Shown here: one piece after another, positions 1 through 7,994 of the stretch
Position numbering within the stretch: the stretch's first letter is position 1
Layout: each line of letters starts with the position of its first letter
From: Thalassovita mediterranea
Lineage (GTDB): Bacteria > Pseudomonadota > Alphaproteobacteria > Caulobacterales > Hyphomonadaceae
Reading direction: 5' to 3'
Assembly (NCBI GenBank): GCA_019448215.1
Contig: CP080408.1
Coordinates: forward strand, 992,001 to 1,056,000
DNA: 64,000 bases
Translations under genes and position numbers: made by a program
The notes under the pieces: generated by a model
Databases searched by the model: none
Told to the model about the DNA's origin: nothing
Seen by the model: only the letters and a program-made list of their open reading frames with translations

Positions 1-771
1 CAATTCAAAACTGACGGCGTGGCACTCCTGCCCGGCTTTCTCGACGGGGAGGAGATGGCCGAAGCGCTCAGACTGTTCGAATGGTCGATGGACAATCCGG
101 GCCCGGCGGCTGGCGACCTTCTACCAGGGCGCGCGGGCGCCCGTCAGGACCTAATCAATCCCAAAGCCCCGGCGGCATATGAAGATTTCCTGAGGTCGGC
201 GCCGTTTGCCAAGGCATCGAAAGCGCTCTGGAACGCGCGAAATTGCTGGTTCATGTATGAGCAGGTCTTTCGCAAGGATGGCGCCGATGGTGTCGGCCGC
301 ACGCCTTGGCATCAGGATCTGCCTTACCTTGCCATTGAGGGCGATGATATCGCCGTCTTCTGGATATCATTCGAAGCCGTCCCGGCCGAACGCTCGCTTG
401 AATTCATTCGCGGGTCTCACAAGGGGAAGCTCTACAATGGCTCCGCCTTCGACCCGGAGGATGAAACAAAACCGCTTTATCCGAGCGATGAGCTGCCTCG
501 CATCCCGCCTTACGAGGCCGAGCGCGACAAGCATGATATCGTCTCGTTCGGCGTTGAGCCGGGCGATGTGGTCGTCTTCCATCCAGCCATCATGCATGGC
601 GGCGCGCCTACGCCTGCGGGTACAATCAGGCGAACCCTGTCGCTTCGCTTTTTCGGCGACGATGCGGTCTTTGCGAAGCGGCCCTTTGGCGGGGGCGTCA
701 TTGTGCCAGCCATGAAGTCGCTTTCTGCAGGCGACCCGTTCCGTCATGAAAGCTTTCTTGAACTCGCCTGA
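1..771 (+). CDS. PhyH-family Fe(II)/2-oxoglutarate dioxygenase, 5' end missing
   Basis: The reading frame is open to base 1, and its first residues (QFKTDGVALLPGFL) look like the early part of a phytanoyl-CoA dioxygenase domain, so the true start lies upstream; the GTG at 19 is probably internal. The iron ligands can be seen as an HxD pair in TPWHQDLPY and a distal His in VVFHPAIMHGG, with a following Arg (RRTLSLRF) placed to bind 2-oxoglutarate. Members hydroxylate small molecules or lipids in the cytoplasm. The substrate cannot be told from sequence. The next gene is a PhzF-like isomerase about 107 bp downstream, with no clear terminator between them. Confidence 0.85.
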   Translation, partial: QFKTDGVALLPGFLDGEEMAEALRLFEWSMDNPGPAAGDLLPGRAGARQDLINPKAPAAYEDFLRSAPFAKASKALWNARNCWFMYEQVFRKDGADGVGRTPWHQDLPYLAIEGDDIAVFWISFEAVPAERSLEFIRGSHKGKLYNGSAFDPEDETKPLYPSDELPRIPPYEAERDKHDIVSFGVEPGDVVVFHPAIMHGGAPTPAGTIRRTLSLRFFGDDAVFAKRPFGGGVIVPAMKSLSAGDPFRHESFLELA

Positions 772-878
772 ACCACCCCAAGAAGCCTTTCTCATGCATC
801 GCTTAGAAAGTCTGGTTTGTGGTGCGAGCTGGTTTGCCGTAGGTCGGGGCGGCACTTGAAACGCTCCGGGAGCCCGAC

Positions 879-1703
879 ATGACGGCTATTCCTTTCTATC
901 AGATCGACGCATTCGCCAGCCGGCCATTTGAAGGCAATCAGGCCTGCGTGATGCCGCTGGACGACTTTCTGCCAGACGAGACGCTGCAGGCCATCGCGGC
1001 AGAGAATAATGTGGCCGAGACGGCCTTCATCGTCGCCAAGAAGCCCGGACAATACGCCCTGCGCTGGTTCACGCCTGCCGTGGAAGTCCCGCTTTGTGGC
1101 CATGCGACGCTGGCATCGGCGCATGCGATCTATACGCATCTCGGCTTCGACGGCGAGGAGATCGACTTTGAAACCGTCCAGTCCGGCGTCCTGAAAGTCC
1201 GCCGCTTGGCAGACGAGACCTATGAGATGGATTTCCCGGCGCCAAAGGTCGAGAAGATCACCGTCACTGAAGACGTTGCGGCGGCGCTTGGTGCGTGGCC
1301 CCTGGAAGCCTGGGGCGGCCCGTTCTATGCAGCCGTATTCGGCACGCCCGAAGATATCGAAGAGCTCAAACCCGATATCAGCCTGCTAAAGACGCTCGGC
1401 GTCAGCGGCATTGGCGGAAACTGGGAAAGGGGCAATTTCGGATGTGTCGCACCCGGCGGCGCTAACGGTGCTGACCTCACCAGCCGTTTCTTCGCACCGG
1501 GCAGCGGCATTGATGAAGACCCCGCCACCGGCAGCTGGCACTGCATGGTCGCCGCTATCATGGGGCCGCGCCTCAAGCGCCCGCTCGATTGCTACCAGGC
1601 CTATCCGGGACGCGGCGCGAAGATCGGGATTGAGCTTGTCGGCGACCGGGTAAAGCTGCGCGGTGATGCCGTGACCGTCATAGAGGGCAAGTTCACGCTC
1701 TGA
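879..1703 (+). CDS. PhzF family isomerase-like protein
   Basis: This 274-aa protein carries the two halves typical of the PhzF/diaminopimelate-epimerase fold. The N-terminal signature is FEGNQACVM, then NVAETAFI, where the Glu corresponds to the catalytic acid of PhzF. The C-terminal half has the GSGIDEDPATGS motif. The length matches the family (about 260-300 aa). The start has a good GGGAG site 7 nt upstream. No other phenazine gene is nearby, so it is best read as a general PhzF-like isomerase of unknown substrate, not as part of phenazine synthesis. Confidence 0.88.
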   Translation: MTAIPFYQIDAFASRPFEGNQACVMPLDDFLPDETLQAIAAENNVAETAFIVAKKPGQYALRWFTPAVEVPLCGHATLASAHAIYTHLGFDGEEIDFETVQSGVLKVRRLADETYEMDFPAPKVEKITVTEDVAAALGAWPLEAWGGPFYAAVFGTPEDIEELKPDISLLKTLGVSGIGGNWERGNFGCVAPGGANGADLTSRFFAPGSGIDEDPATGSWHCMVAAIMGPRLKRPLDCYQAYPGRGAKIGIELVGDRVKLRGDAVTVIEGKFTL

Positions 1704-1733
1704 ACGAGCCGAGGCATCAGGCGTTAGGCCTTA

Positions 1734-2324
1734 ATGGATAAGAGCAACCGCTATATTCACCTCTATTCAATAGTAGCGTGTCTGATCGCCGTCACGATTG
1801 ATCTGTCGCTCGCTATTTTCATGGATCGTCAGAGCCTGCTGACATCAACGATCAGTGATCTCGCCGCGGGTGACTTTGACTTGGCGCAGGATATCGGACT
1901 CACGCTGGTGGCGCTGGCCATTGCCCTGACCGCTCTCGTGATCTGGAAAGATACGGACAGCGATCGGCGCCTCAAAACCGCAGCCATTCTGTTGGCTTTC
2001 GCCGGGCCGATTATCGTTCTTATCTCGCTTTACGAGGCCTATTCGAAACAGGACCCGGACGGCCCCCTCATTCATTATTGGGCGGTAGGGGCTATCGGGC
2101 TCTCCATTTCCGCGGCGCTCGGACTGATCGCGTGGGCGCGAAGCGAGGCCCATCCCTTATTCAGGTGGGGGACGGCTCTCGCAGCGATTATCTTTCTATC
2201 GGCTGGCGCGGCAACCTTCGGGGTCTCAAACGAGATTATCGGCCTTGTCGAACGGTTTGCGGCGGTGGCTCTTGTCCTGTGGCTCGTGGGATTTCACGGC
2301 AGCCGTCTTCAGAAGTCATCCTAG
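1734..2324 (+). CDS. DUF998-like multi-pass membrane protein
   Basis: This 196-aa protein is mostly hydrophobic, with about six predicted membrane spans. The segment STISDLAAGDFD after the first span resembles the conserved loop of DUF998 proteins, which is the only basis for the family call. No catalytic motif is visible and the function is unknown. It starts 30 bp after the PhzF-like gene in the same direction and may be cotranscribed with it. Its stop overlaps the stop of the convergent TauD-like gene within a single CTAG at 2321-2324. Confidence 0.6.
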   Translation: MDKSNRYIHLYSIVACLIAVTIDLSLAIFMDRQSLLTSTISDLAAGDFDLAQDIGLTLVALAIALTALVIWKDTDSDRRLKTAAILLAFAGPIIVLISLYEAYSKQDPDGPLIHYWAVGAIGLSISAALGLIAWARSEAHPLFRWGTALAAIIFLSAGAATFGVSNEIIGLVERFAAVALVLWLVGFHGSRLQKSS

Positions 2325-3163
2325 AACGGCCGGTCCCCGTTGACGGTCACGCGCCGCATGTGGCGGCGATGGCCCGCATAGTCATTGAGGGCGAAGTGCC
2401 AGGTTGAGCGGTTGTCCCAGAAAGCGACCGAGCCTGCCTCCCAGCGGAAGCGGCAGGTGAACTGCTCCTGTCTTGAATGCTCGAACAGGTAGTTGAGCAG
2501 CGGTCGGCTCTCGCGCTTCGTCCAGCCCTTGAAGCGCAGCGTGAAGGCCGGGTTCACGTATAGCCCCTTGCGGCCTGTCTCTGGATGCGTACGCACCACA
2601 GGATGCTCGAATTCAGGCGCATCATCGGCCTGTTTCGTTTCCATCGACTGACGATTGAGGGCCGACTGACCTTTCGGCCCATACTCCCGGCCTGCTGAAT
2701 GGATGGCAGTCAGCCCATCGAGCGTCGCTTTCAGCCCATCCGACAGGGCATCGTATGCCATATGCTGGTTCGCCCAGAGCGTATCGCCGCCATAGGGCGG
2801 GACCTCTATCGCGTGCAGGATGGAGCCGAGTGCAGGCTCCTCAAGGAAGGACATGTCGGTGTGCCAGCCGCCGCCGAAATTGGTCTTCTCTTCTGGCTCC
2901 TTGATGATCTCGAGGATCTCCGGGTGGCCCTCCATCCCCTTCACATAGGGATGGACGTTGAGGCTGCCGAAACGCCTGCCAAACGCCTTGTGGCGCTCGG
3001 GACTCAGATCGTTCTGGTCCCTGAAGAAGATGACGTGATGATCGAGAAAGGCGCGGTGCACCTTGTCGAAGGCTTCATTGGAAAGGTCTTGCGAAAGGTC
3101 GATCCCTTCAATCTCTGCGCCCAGCGCGCCTGAGATTGGCCTGACATTGATTTCGCGGTTCAT
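2321..3163 (-). CDS. TauD/TfdA family Fe(II)/2-oxoglutarate dioxygenase
   Basis: This 280-aa cytoplasmic enzyme shows the TauD fold signature: an HxD iron pair in GGGWHTDMSF and a distal His in NRSTWHFALNDY, followed by Arg residues (GHRRHMRRVTVNG) that bind 2-oxoglutarate. The N-terminal INVRPISGALGAEIEGIDLS is typical of TauD/TfdA proteins. The start is supported by a GGAGG site 7 nt upstream. Family members release sulfite from taurine or alkyl sulfates, or attack phenoxy acids; the substrate here is not readable. It lies 72 bp downstream of, and in the same direction as, an EamA transporter, so the two may form an uptake or export and catabolism pair. Confidence 0.9.
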   Translation of the reverse strand: MNREINVRPISGALGAEIEGIDLSQDLSNEAFDKVHRAFLDHHVIFFRDQNDLSPERHKAFGRRFGSLNVHPYVKGMEGHPEILEIIKEPEEKTNFGGGWHTDMSFLEEPALGSILHAIEVPPYGGDTLWANQHMAYDALSDGLKATLDGLTAIHSAGREYGPKGQSALNRQSMETKQADDAPEFEHPVVRTHPETGRKGLYVNPAFTLRFKGWTKRESRPLLNYLFEHSRQEQFTCRFRWEAGSVAFWDNRSTWHFALNDYAGHRRHMRRVTVNGDRPF

Positions 3164-3235
3164 CGTCTATCCTCCACTGGGCAGTCTTGTGCCGCCCTCC
3201 GTGTAGGGTAGCAGACCCGCTGGCCTGCCGGAAGA

Positions 3236-4144
3236 TCAGGAAGAGGCGGAGGCGCGCTTGCGGCTCTGGCGCTGTGAGAACCACACGCCCGCCAGAATCA
3301 GGATGAAAGCAGCGACGGCATTCCAGCTCTGTGTTTCACCAAAGGCGAAATAGCCGAGCACTGCCGACATGATCGGAATGACATAGCCGGTCAGCGCCAC
3401 GAAAGTCGCGCTGGTGCGGGCCACAAGCTGCATGAGCAGGATGCCGGCAAGACCGGTTGAGACAGCGCCCAGGCCAAGAATGCACAAGAGGCTCGCCTTT
3501 GTGGGGTCGACCGTTTCCCAGTCGGTCCAGAGCAGCATCGGTACCGACGTGATCGACGCAACAGTCAGAAAGCCGACCGGAAGCACGATGGGCGGAAGGC
3601 GCGGTGCCTGACGCGCGATGATACTGTTCACCGCGTAACAGAAGGCCCCGCAAAGCACGAGCAGCTGCGCGATGAGGTCTGCATTGCCAAGCCCCTGCAT
3701 CGCGTCCGGGCCAAGCAGTAGCGCGACACCCGCAAAGCCTGTCGCAAGGCCTGCAATCTTGAAGCCTGTAAAACGCTCATCATGGAAATAGAAATGCGCG
3801 AGCACAGCGGTAAAAAGCGGCGCACCTGATATTAGAAGCGCGGCCAGCGAAGAGTCGATCGTCTTCTGCCCGATGGTGATCAGATAGAAGGGTAGCGCCG
3901 TGCCAGCGACGCCCATGCCGACAATAGCGAGCCAGGATGAGCGGTCCGAAAAGGGCGGCAGGCGATCACCGCGAACAAGCATCACCGCCCACAGGATCAG
4001 CGCCCCTGTCATCAGGCGCCCCGGAATAATGACGCTTGCTGGCAATTCTCCGACGGCGACCTTGGTCATCGCAAAGGCGCTCGCCCAGCAGGCAGACAGA
4101 AGCAGGAACAGGCCCCAGTCGCCAGGTGAACGCTTTGTCTGCAT
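3236..4144 (-). CDS. EamA/DMT superfamily transporter
   Basis: This 302-aa inner-membrane protein has about ten hydrophobic helices arranged as two EamA repeats (roughly residues 10-138 and 150-290). Each repeat contains the proline-rich hydrophobic pattern of drug/metabolite transporters, for example RLMTGALILWAVML and a late GYVIPIMSAVLGYFAFGE. The C-terminus is basic (RQSRKRAS). Family members export amino acids, nucleotide sugars or drugs; specificity is not predictable. It is transcribed towards the TauD-like gene and divergently from serC. I see no strong ribosome-binding site before its ATG. Confidence 0.88.
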   Translation of the reverse strand: MQTKRSPGDWGLFLLLSACWASAFAMTKVAVGELPASVIIPGRLMTGALILWAVMLVRGDRLPPFSDRSSWLAIVGMGVAGTALPFYLITIGQKTIDSSLAALLISGAPLFTAVLAHFYFHDERFTGFKIAGLATGFAGVALLLGPDAMQGLGNADLIAQLLVLCGAFCYAVNSIIARQAPRLPPIVLPVGFLTVASITSVPMLLWTDWETVDPTKASLLCILGLGAVSTGLAGILLMQLVARTSATFVALTGYVIPIMSAVLGYFAFGETQSWNAVAAFILILAGVWFSQRQSRKRASASS

Positions 4145-4258
4145 GAAGGCTGGTCCGTAAATCTATTGCCGACAGGGACTCGCACCCCAGCGGGCCTCCG
4201 GCAAGTCTCCAGCTCTCGATAATGTCACAATTGTTTCCCTATGCGGGGGCGCACAAGT

Positions 4259-4321
4259 CTGGCATAAGGGCGGTGGGCCAGCCCTCCCCAACGAGAGCCA
4301 GCCTATCTGTAAGGATAGGAG
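4259..4321 (+). promoter_or_regulatory. serC leader with hairpin over the ribosome-binding site
   Basis: A perfect 6-bp stem, CCTATC (4302-4307) with GATAGG (4314-4319), closes a TGTAAG loop. Its 3' arm overlaps the Shine-Dalgarno AGGAG (4317-4321), which lies 8 nt before the serC ATG. A second, larger stem can be drawn from CTGGC (4259-4263) to GCCAG (4297-4301) around a GC-rich interior. A conserved alphaproteobacterial serC leader motif has been described from comparative genomics; whether this is a member was not tested. Confidence 0.55.
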
Positions 4322-4329
4322 TAAAACAG

Positions 4330-5502
4330 ATGACACTACCCCCCAAGCCGGAGGTCCGTCCGGCGTGCCCGCATTTTTCATCGGGCCCCACGGCCAAACG
4401 CCCCGGATTTTCCCTCACACAACTCGAAACGACAGCCTTTGGCCGCTCGCACCGCGCCAAGGATGCGAAAGCCAAGCTGAAGGAAGCGATTGATCGCACC
4501 AAGCAGGTGCTGAACCTTCCTGCTGACTATCGCGTCGCCATCGTGCCCGCTTCTGATACGGGCGCTGTCGAGATGTGCATGTGGTCCATGCTCGGCGCAA
4601 AGCCGGTCGATATCTTTGCCTGGGAAAGCTTTGGCAAGGATTGGGTGACCGACGCCCAGAAGCAGCTGAAACTCGACAACTGCGAAGTCTATGTCGGCGA
4701 CTATGGCGTCCTGCCGCCATTCGAGAAGGCGCGCGACGATGCCGATATCGTCTTCACCTGGAACGGCACCACATCCGGCGTGCGCGTCGATGACCATAGC
4801 TGGATCAGGCCGAACCCTGACCGCGTGGTGATCTGCGATGCCACTTCGGCTGTGTTCGCGCAGGACATTCCCTTCGAGAAGCTCGATGTCATCACCTATA
4901 GCTGGCAGAAAGTGCTCGGCGGCGAAGCGGCCCACGGCATGCTGATCCTCAGCCCGAATGCCGTAAAGCGGCTCGAGAGCTACACGCCGGACCGTCCGCT
5001 GCCGAAAATCTTCCGCATGACCAGCGGCGGCAAGCTGAACGAGGCCCTCTTCGAAGGCGCGACGATCAACACGCCGTCCATGCTCTGCGTTGAAGATTAT
5101 CTGCGCGCGCTCGACTGGGCGGAAGAGTGTGGCGGCCTGAAAGGCCTCAAGGCCCGCTCTGACAAGAGCCTCAGCATCCTCGAAGACTGGGTCGCGAAAA
5201 CCGACTGGATCGACTTCCTCTGCGCCGACAAGGCCACGCGGTCCAACACGGGTGTCACCTTCAAGATCACCGACCCGCGGGTCGCGAAGCTTGATACCGA
5301 CGCGCAGGAAGCCTTCGTGAAAAAGATGGTCACCCTGATCGAGAAGGAAGGCGCCGGTTTCGACTTCAACTCCTACGCAAAAGCCCCTCCGGGTCTGCGC
5401 ATCTGGGTTGGATCAACTGTAGAGCCGTCTGACGTCGAGAAGCTGTTGCCGTGGCTCGACTGGGCCTTTGCGACTGTCGCTTCGGACCTTCAGGACGCCT
5501 GA
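4330..5502 (+). CDS. serC: phosphoserine aminotransferase (alphaproteobacterial type)
   Basis: SerC transaminates 3-phosphohydroxypyruvate with glutamate to give phosphoserine, the second step of serine synthesis, and also serves pyridoxal phosphate synthesis. The frame is open back to 4222, but the ATG at 4330 has an AGGAG site and gives the usual 390-aa length. N-terminal PHFSSGPTAKRPGF and the PLP lysine K194 in ITYSWQKVLGGEAAHG identify the family; D170 in VICDATSAVF probably contacts the PLP ring nitrogen. It is a cytoplasmic fold-type I enzyme. serA follows after 117 bp of hairpin-rich DNA, so the two most likely form one serine operon. Confidence 0.97.
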   Translation: MTLPPKPEVRPACPHFSSGPTAKRPGFSLTQLETTAFGRSHRAKDAKAKLKEAIDRTKQVLNLPADYRVAIVPASDTGAVEMCMWSMLGAKPVDIFAWESFGKDWVTDAQKQLKLDNCEVYVGDYGVLPPFEKARDDADIVFTWNGTTSGVRVDDHSWIRPNPDRVVICDATSAVFAQDIPFEKLDVITYSWQKVLGGEAAHGMLILSPNAVKRLESYTPDRPLPKIFRMTSGGKLNEALFEGATINTPSMLCVEDYLRALDWAEECGGLKGLKARSDKSLSILEDWVAKTDWIDFLCADKATRSNTGVTFKITDPRVAKLDTDAQEAFVKKMVTLIEKEGAGFDFNSYAKAPPGLRIWVGSTVEPSDVEKLLPWLDWAFATVASDLQDA

Positions 5503-5515
5503 TCAAACGCCGCTC

Positions 5516-5589
5516 ATCTCCGCGAAGGCGGAGATCTCGTGCCACAAACCTTTCCCTTCATTGCCCGAGGTCCCCGCCTTCGCGGGGAC
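5516..5589. repeat. pair of palindromic REP-like hairpins between serC and serA
   Basis: Two perfect 20-nt hairpins lie 34 nt apart. The first (5516-5535) has an 8-bp stem ATCTCCGC/GCGGAGAT with a GAAG loop. The second (5570-5589) has an 8-bp stem GTCCCCGC/GCGGGGAC with a CTTC loop. The second is close to the reverse complement of the first, so the pair sits in head-to-head orientation, as in two-unit REP clusters. CCCCGCGAAGGCGGGG-type palindromes are common intergenic repeats in alphaproteobacteria. Neither hairpin is followed by a T run, so they are unlikely to be simple terminators. Confidence 0.75.
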
Positions 5590-5619
5590 GATCGGGGCAA
5601 ATCTTCAGGAAACCCTCCC

Positions 5620-7215
5620 ATGCCTAAAGTCCTAATCGCTGACGATCTCAGCCAGGCCGCCGTCGATATCTTCACCAATCGCGGCATCGAAACCGACATC
5701 AAGGTCGGCCTTTCGAAAGACGAGCTCATCGCCATTGTCGACCAGTATGACGGCCTCGCCGTGCGCTCGGCCTGCAAGCCGGACGCCGATGTCATCGCCG
5801 CCGCAACGAACCTCAAGGTCATCGGCCGCGCCGGGATCGGGGTCGACAATATCGATATCAAGGCCGCAACCGCCAAAGGCGTCGTCGTCATGAACACCCC
5901 GTTCGGGAACGCGGTCACGACCGCCGAGCACGCCATTGCCATGATGTTCGCAGCAGCCCGGCAGATCCCCGCCGCCGACCAAGGTACCCAGGCCGGCAAA
6001 TGGCCGAAGAAGCACTTCGTCGGCACCGAGCTCTCCTACAAGACGCTCGGCCTGATCGGCTGCGGCAATATCGGTGCCCGCGTTGCAGAACGTGCCAAGG
6101 GTCTGACCATGAAAGTGGTCGCCTATGACCCGTTCCTCACCGAAGAGCGCGCCATTGAGCTTGGCGTCGAGAAGGTCGATCTCGACACGCTGCTCGCGCG
6201 GGCTGACGTGATCACGCTGCACACCCCGCTGACAGACCAGACCCGCAACATCCTGTCACGGGAAGCGCTGGCCAAGGCCAAGAAGGGACTGATCCTCGTC
6301 AACTGCGCGCGCGGCGGTCTCGTCGACGAGGCGGCAGTGCGTGAAATGCTCGACAATGGTCATCTCGCTGCAGCGGCCTTCGACGTTTTTGCTGAAGAGC
6401 CTGCGAAGGAAAACGTGCTGTTTGGCGCACCCAACTTCATCGCCACGCCTCACCTCGGTGCAGCCACCGTCGAGGCACAGGAAAACGTCGCCCTTCAGGT
6501 CGCTGAACAGATGAGCGACTATCTCCTCTCCGGCGCCGTGACCAACGCTCTCAACATGCCATCGGTTACCGCTGATGAGGCCCCGCGTCTGAAGCCGTTC
6601 ATCGAACTGGCAGAAAAGCTTGGTGCATTCGCCGGTCAGGTCTCTGATCACGGCTTTGAAGAAGTCATCATCGAGTATGAGGGCGAGGTTGCCGAACTGA
6701 ACCGCAAGCCGGTAACGGCAGCGGCGCTTTCCGGCCTGCTGCACGCTTCGCGCGGCGACGTGAACATGGTTTCAGCGCCGTCGATACTGGCCGAGTCGGG
6801 CGTGAAGCTTTCCGAGACGAAGACCGAGGAAAGCCCGGTCTATGACAACCTCATCCGTATCAAGGTGAAGGTGCCGCGCACGGCAAATTCGGATGAAACG
6901 GGCTGGCGTTCGCTCGCCGGTACGGTTTCGGCGGGTCGCCCCCGCATTGTCGAAGTAAAGGGCATGCCGCTCGAAGGCGCGTTCTCCCCGGTCATGCTTT
7001 ACGTCAACAATATCGACAAGCCGGGCTTCATCGGCGCGCTTGGTGCCATGCTGGGTGAGGCCGGGATCAACATCGCGACCTTCCACCTCGGCCGTCAGGA
7101 TGCAGGCGGAGAAGCCATCGCGCTGATTGGCATTGACGGCGAGCCGCCTCATGAGCTTACCGCGAAGCTCGATGCGCTGCCACATGTCCGCTACGCGAAA
7201 GTGCTGAACTTCTAG
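5620..7215 (+). CDS. serA: D-3-phosphoglycerate dehydrogenase, long form
   Basis: SerA oxidises 3-phosphoglycerate with NAD+, the first committed step of serine synthesis. The frame is open from 5539 across a hairpin repeat, but the ATG at 5620 has an AGGA site 9 nt upstream and starts at the conserved PKVLIADDLS, giving 531 aa. Visible parts are the substrate loop IGRAGIGVDN (69-78), the Rossmann motif GCGNIG (147-152), the catalytic His in FIATPHLGAAT, an allosteric substrate-binding domain, and a C-terminal ACT domain (about 455-531) that in this class binds serine for feedback inhibition. Alternative starts inside the repeat are rejected. A terminator follows the stop. Confidence 0.97.
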   Translation: MPKVLIADDLSQAAVDIFTNRGIETDIKVGLSKDELIAIVDQYDGLAVRSACKPDADVIAAATNLKVIGRAGIGVDNIDIKAATAKGVVVMNTPFGNAVTTAEHAIAMMFAAARQIPAADQGTQAGKWPKKHFVGTELSYKTLGLIGCGNIGARVAERAKGLTMKVVAYDPFLTEERAIELGVEKVDLDTLLARADVITLHTPLTDQTRNILSREALAKAKKGLILVNCARGGLVDEAAVREMLDNGHLAAAAFDVFAEEPAKENVLFGAPNFIATPHLGAATVEAQENVALQVAEQMSDYLLSGAVTNALNMPSVTADEAPRLKPFIELAEKLGAFAGQVSDHGFEEVIIEYEGEVAELNRKPVTAAALSGLLHASRGDVNMVSAPSILAESGVKLSETKTEESPVYDNLIRIKVKVPRTANSDETGWRSLAGTVSAGRPRIVEVKGMPLEGAFSPVMLYVNNIDKPGFIGALGAMLGEAGINIATFHLGRQDAGGEAIALIGIDGEPPHELTAKLDALPHVRYAKVLNF

Positions 7216-7235
7216 CGTGCGATCATAACATTTAT

Positions 7236-7270
7236 GCCTGCCCTGAGGGTTATACTCGGGGCAGGCTTTC
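7236..7270 (+). terminator. rho-independent terminator of the serC-serA operon
   Basis: GCCTGCCC (7236-7243) pairs with GGGCAGGC (7259-7266), with a further GAG/CTC pairing inside the loop region. A short T-rich tract (TTTCT) follows. It lies 21 nt after the serA stop. Confidence 0.7.
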
Positions 7271-7309
7271 TATCTTGGTCTCCATAATCCCTGTTTTCGG
7301 AGACCTATC

Positions 7310-7900
7310 ATGACCAAACTCGCTATCGTCTATCATTCCGGCTACGGCCACACCGCCAAAGTCGCAGAACACGTTGCGAAAGGCGCGCGCGGCGTCACCG
7401 GTGTAGAGGTTGACCTCATCAAGGCTGACGACCTTCAGAACGCCGAAGAGGGCCCGTGGGACGCGCTCGCATCCGCTGACGGCATCATCTTCGGCTCGCC
7501 CACCTATATGGGCTCCAGCTCCTCGGTCTTTAAAAAGTTTGCCGAAGCCTCTTCCAAGGTCTGGATGAATGGGGGCTGGCGCGACAAGATCGGCGCAGGC
7601 TTCACCAATTCCGGCTCGCTTGCAGGCGACAAACTCAACACGCTTCAGGAGCTTATGATTCTCGCTGGCCAGCATGGCATGGTCTGGGCAAACTATGGCG
7701 CGTTCCCGGGCTACAATACGAGCAAGAGCGACTTTGGCGCTGCGTGGAATCGGGCCGGCCATATGATCGGCCTCGGCACGCAGGCACTGACCGACCTTCC
7801 TGCAGACCAGGCCCCTGACAAGGCAGACCTGAGCACGTCGGAGGACTTCGGTCAGCGCGTTGCGGAGATCACGAAACGCTGGGTTGCCGGAAAGGCATAG
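7310..7900 (+). CDS. flavodoxin-fold NAD(P)H-dependent oxidoreductase, WrbA/NQO-like
   Basis: This 196-aa protein starts with the FMN phosphate-binding loop of the flavodoxin fold (IVYHSGYGHTAKVAEHVAKG). It continues with GSPTYMGSSSSVFKKF, the pattern of WrbA-like and related quinone reductases that contact the isoalloxazine ring. Members reduce quinones by two electrons and limit redox cycling in the cytoplasm. The start has a GGAG site 8 nt upstream. It sits between two terminators and so is probably monocistronic. True WrbA proteins have a slightly different central insert, so no gene symbol is given. Confidence 0.85.
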   Translation: MTKLAIVYHSGYGHTAKVAEHVAKGARGVTGVEVDLIKADDLQNAEEGPWDALASADGIIFGSPTYMGSSSSVFKKFAEASSKVWMNGGWRDKIGAGFTNSGSLAGDKLNTLQELMILAGQHGMVWANYGAFPGYNTSKSDFGAAWNRAGHMIGLGTQALTDLPADQAPDKADLSTSEDFGQRVAEITKRWVAGKA

Positions 7901-7944
7901 TTCACACGCGAACTTGCAGCAGATCCCCGAAAAAACTTGACCTT

Positions 7945-7980
7945 ATGCCCGCCCGGTACTCTCTGGGCGGGTATACTTTT
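7945..7980 (+). terminator. rho-independent terminator after the flavodoxin-fold gene
   Basis: A 10-bp stem, ATGCCCGCCC (7945-7954) with GGGCGGGTAT (7965-7974, one G-T pair), has a 10-nt loop and is followed by ACTTTT. It ends 14 nt before the next start codon. Confidence 0.75.
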
Positions 7981-7994
7981 AAGGGGAGCTACCC

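Noticed and set aside
772-878. 21-codon frame starting at the ATG near 794
   Set aside because: No ribosome-binding site and no hydrophobic or conserved feature; likely chance.
5539-5619. Upstream in-frame extension of serA through the hairpin repeat
   Set aside because: The added residues are encoded by the REP-like palindromes, do not match SerA, and the ATG at 5620 has a proper ribosome-binding site.
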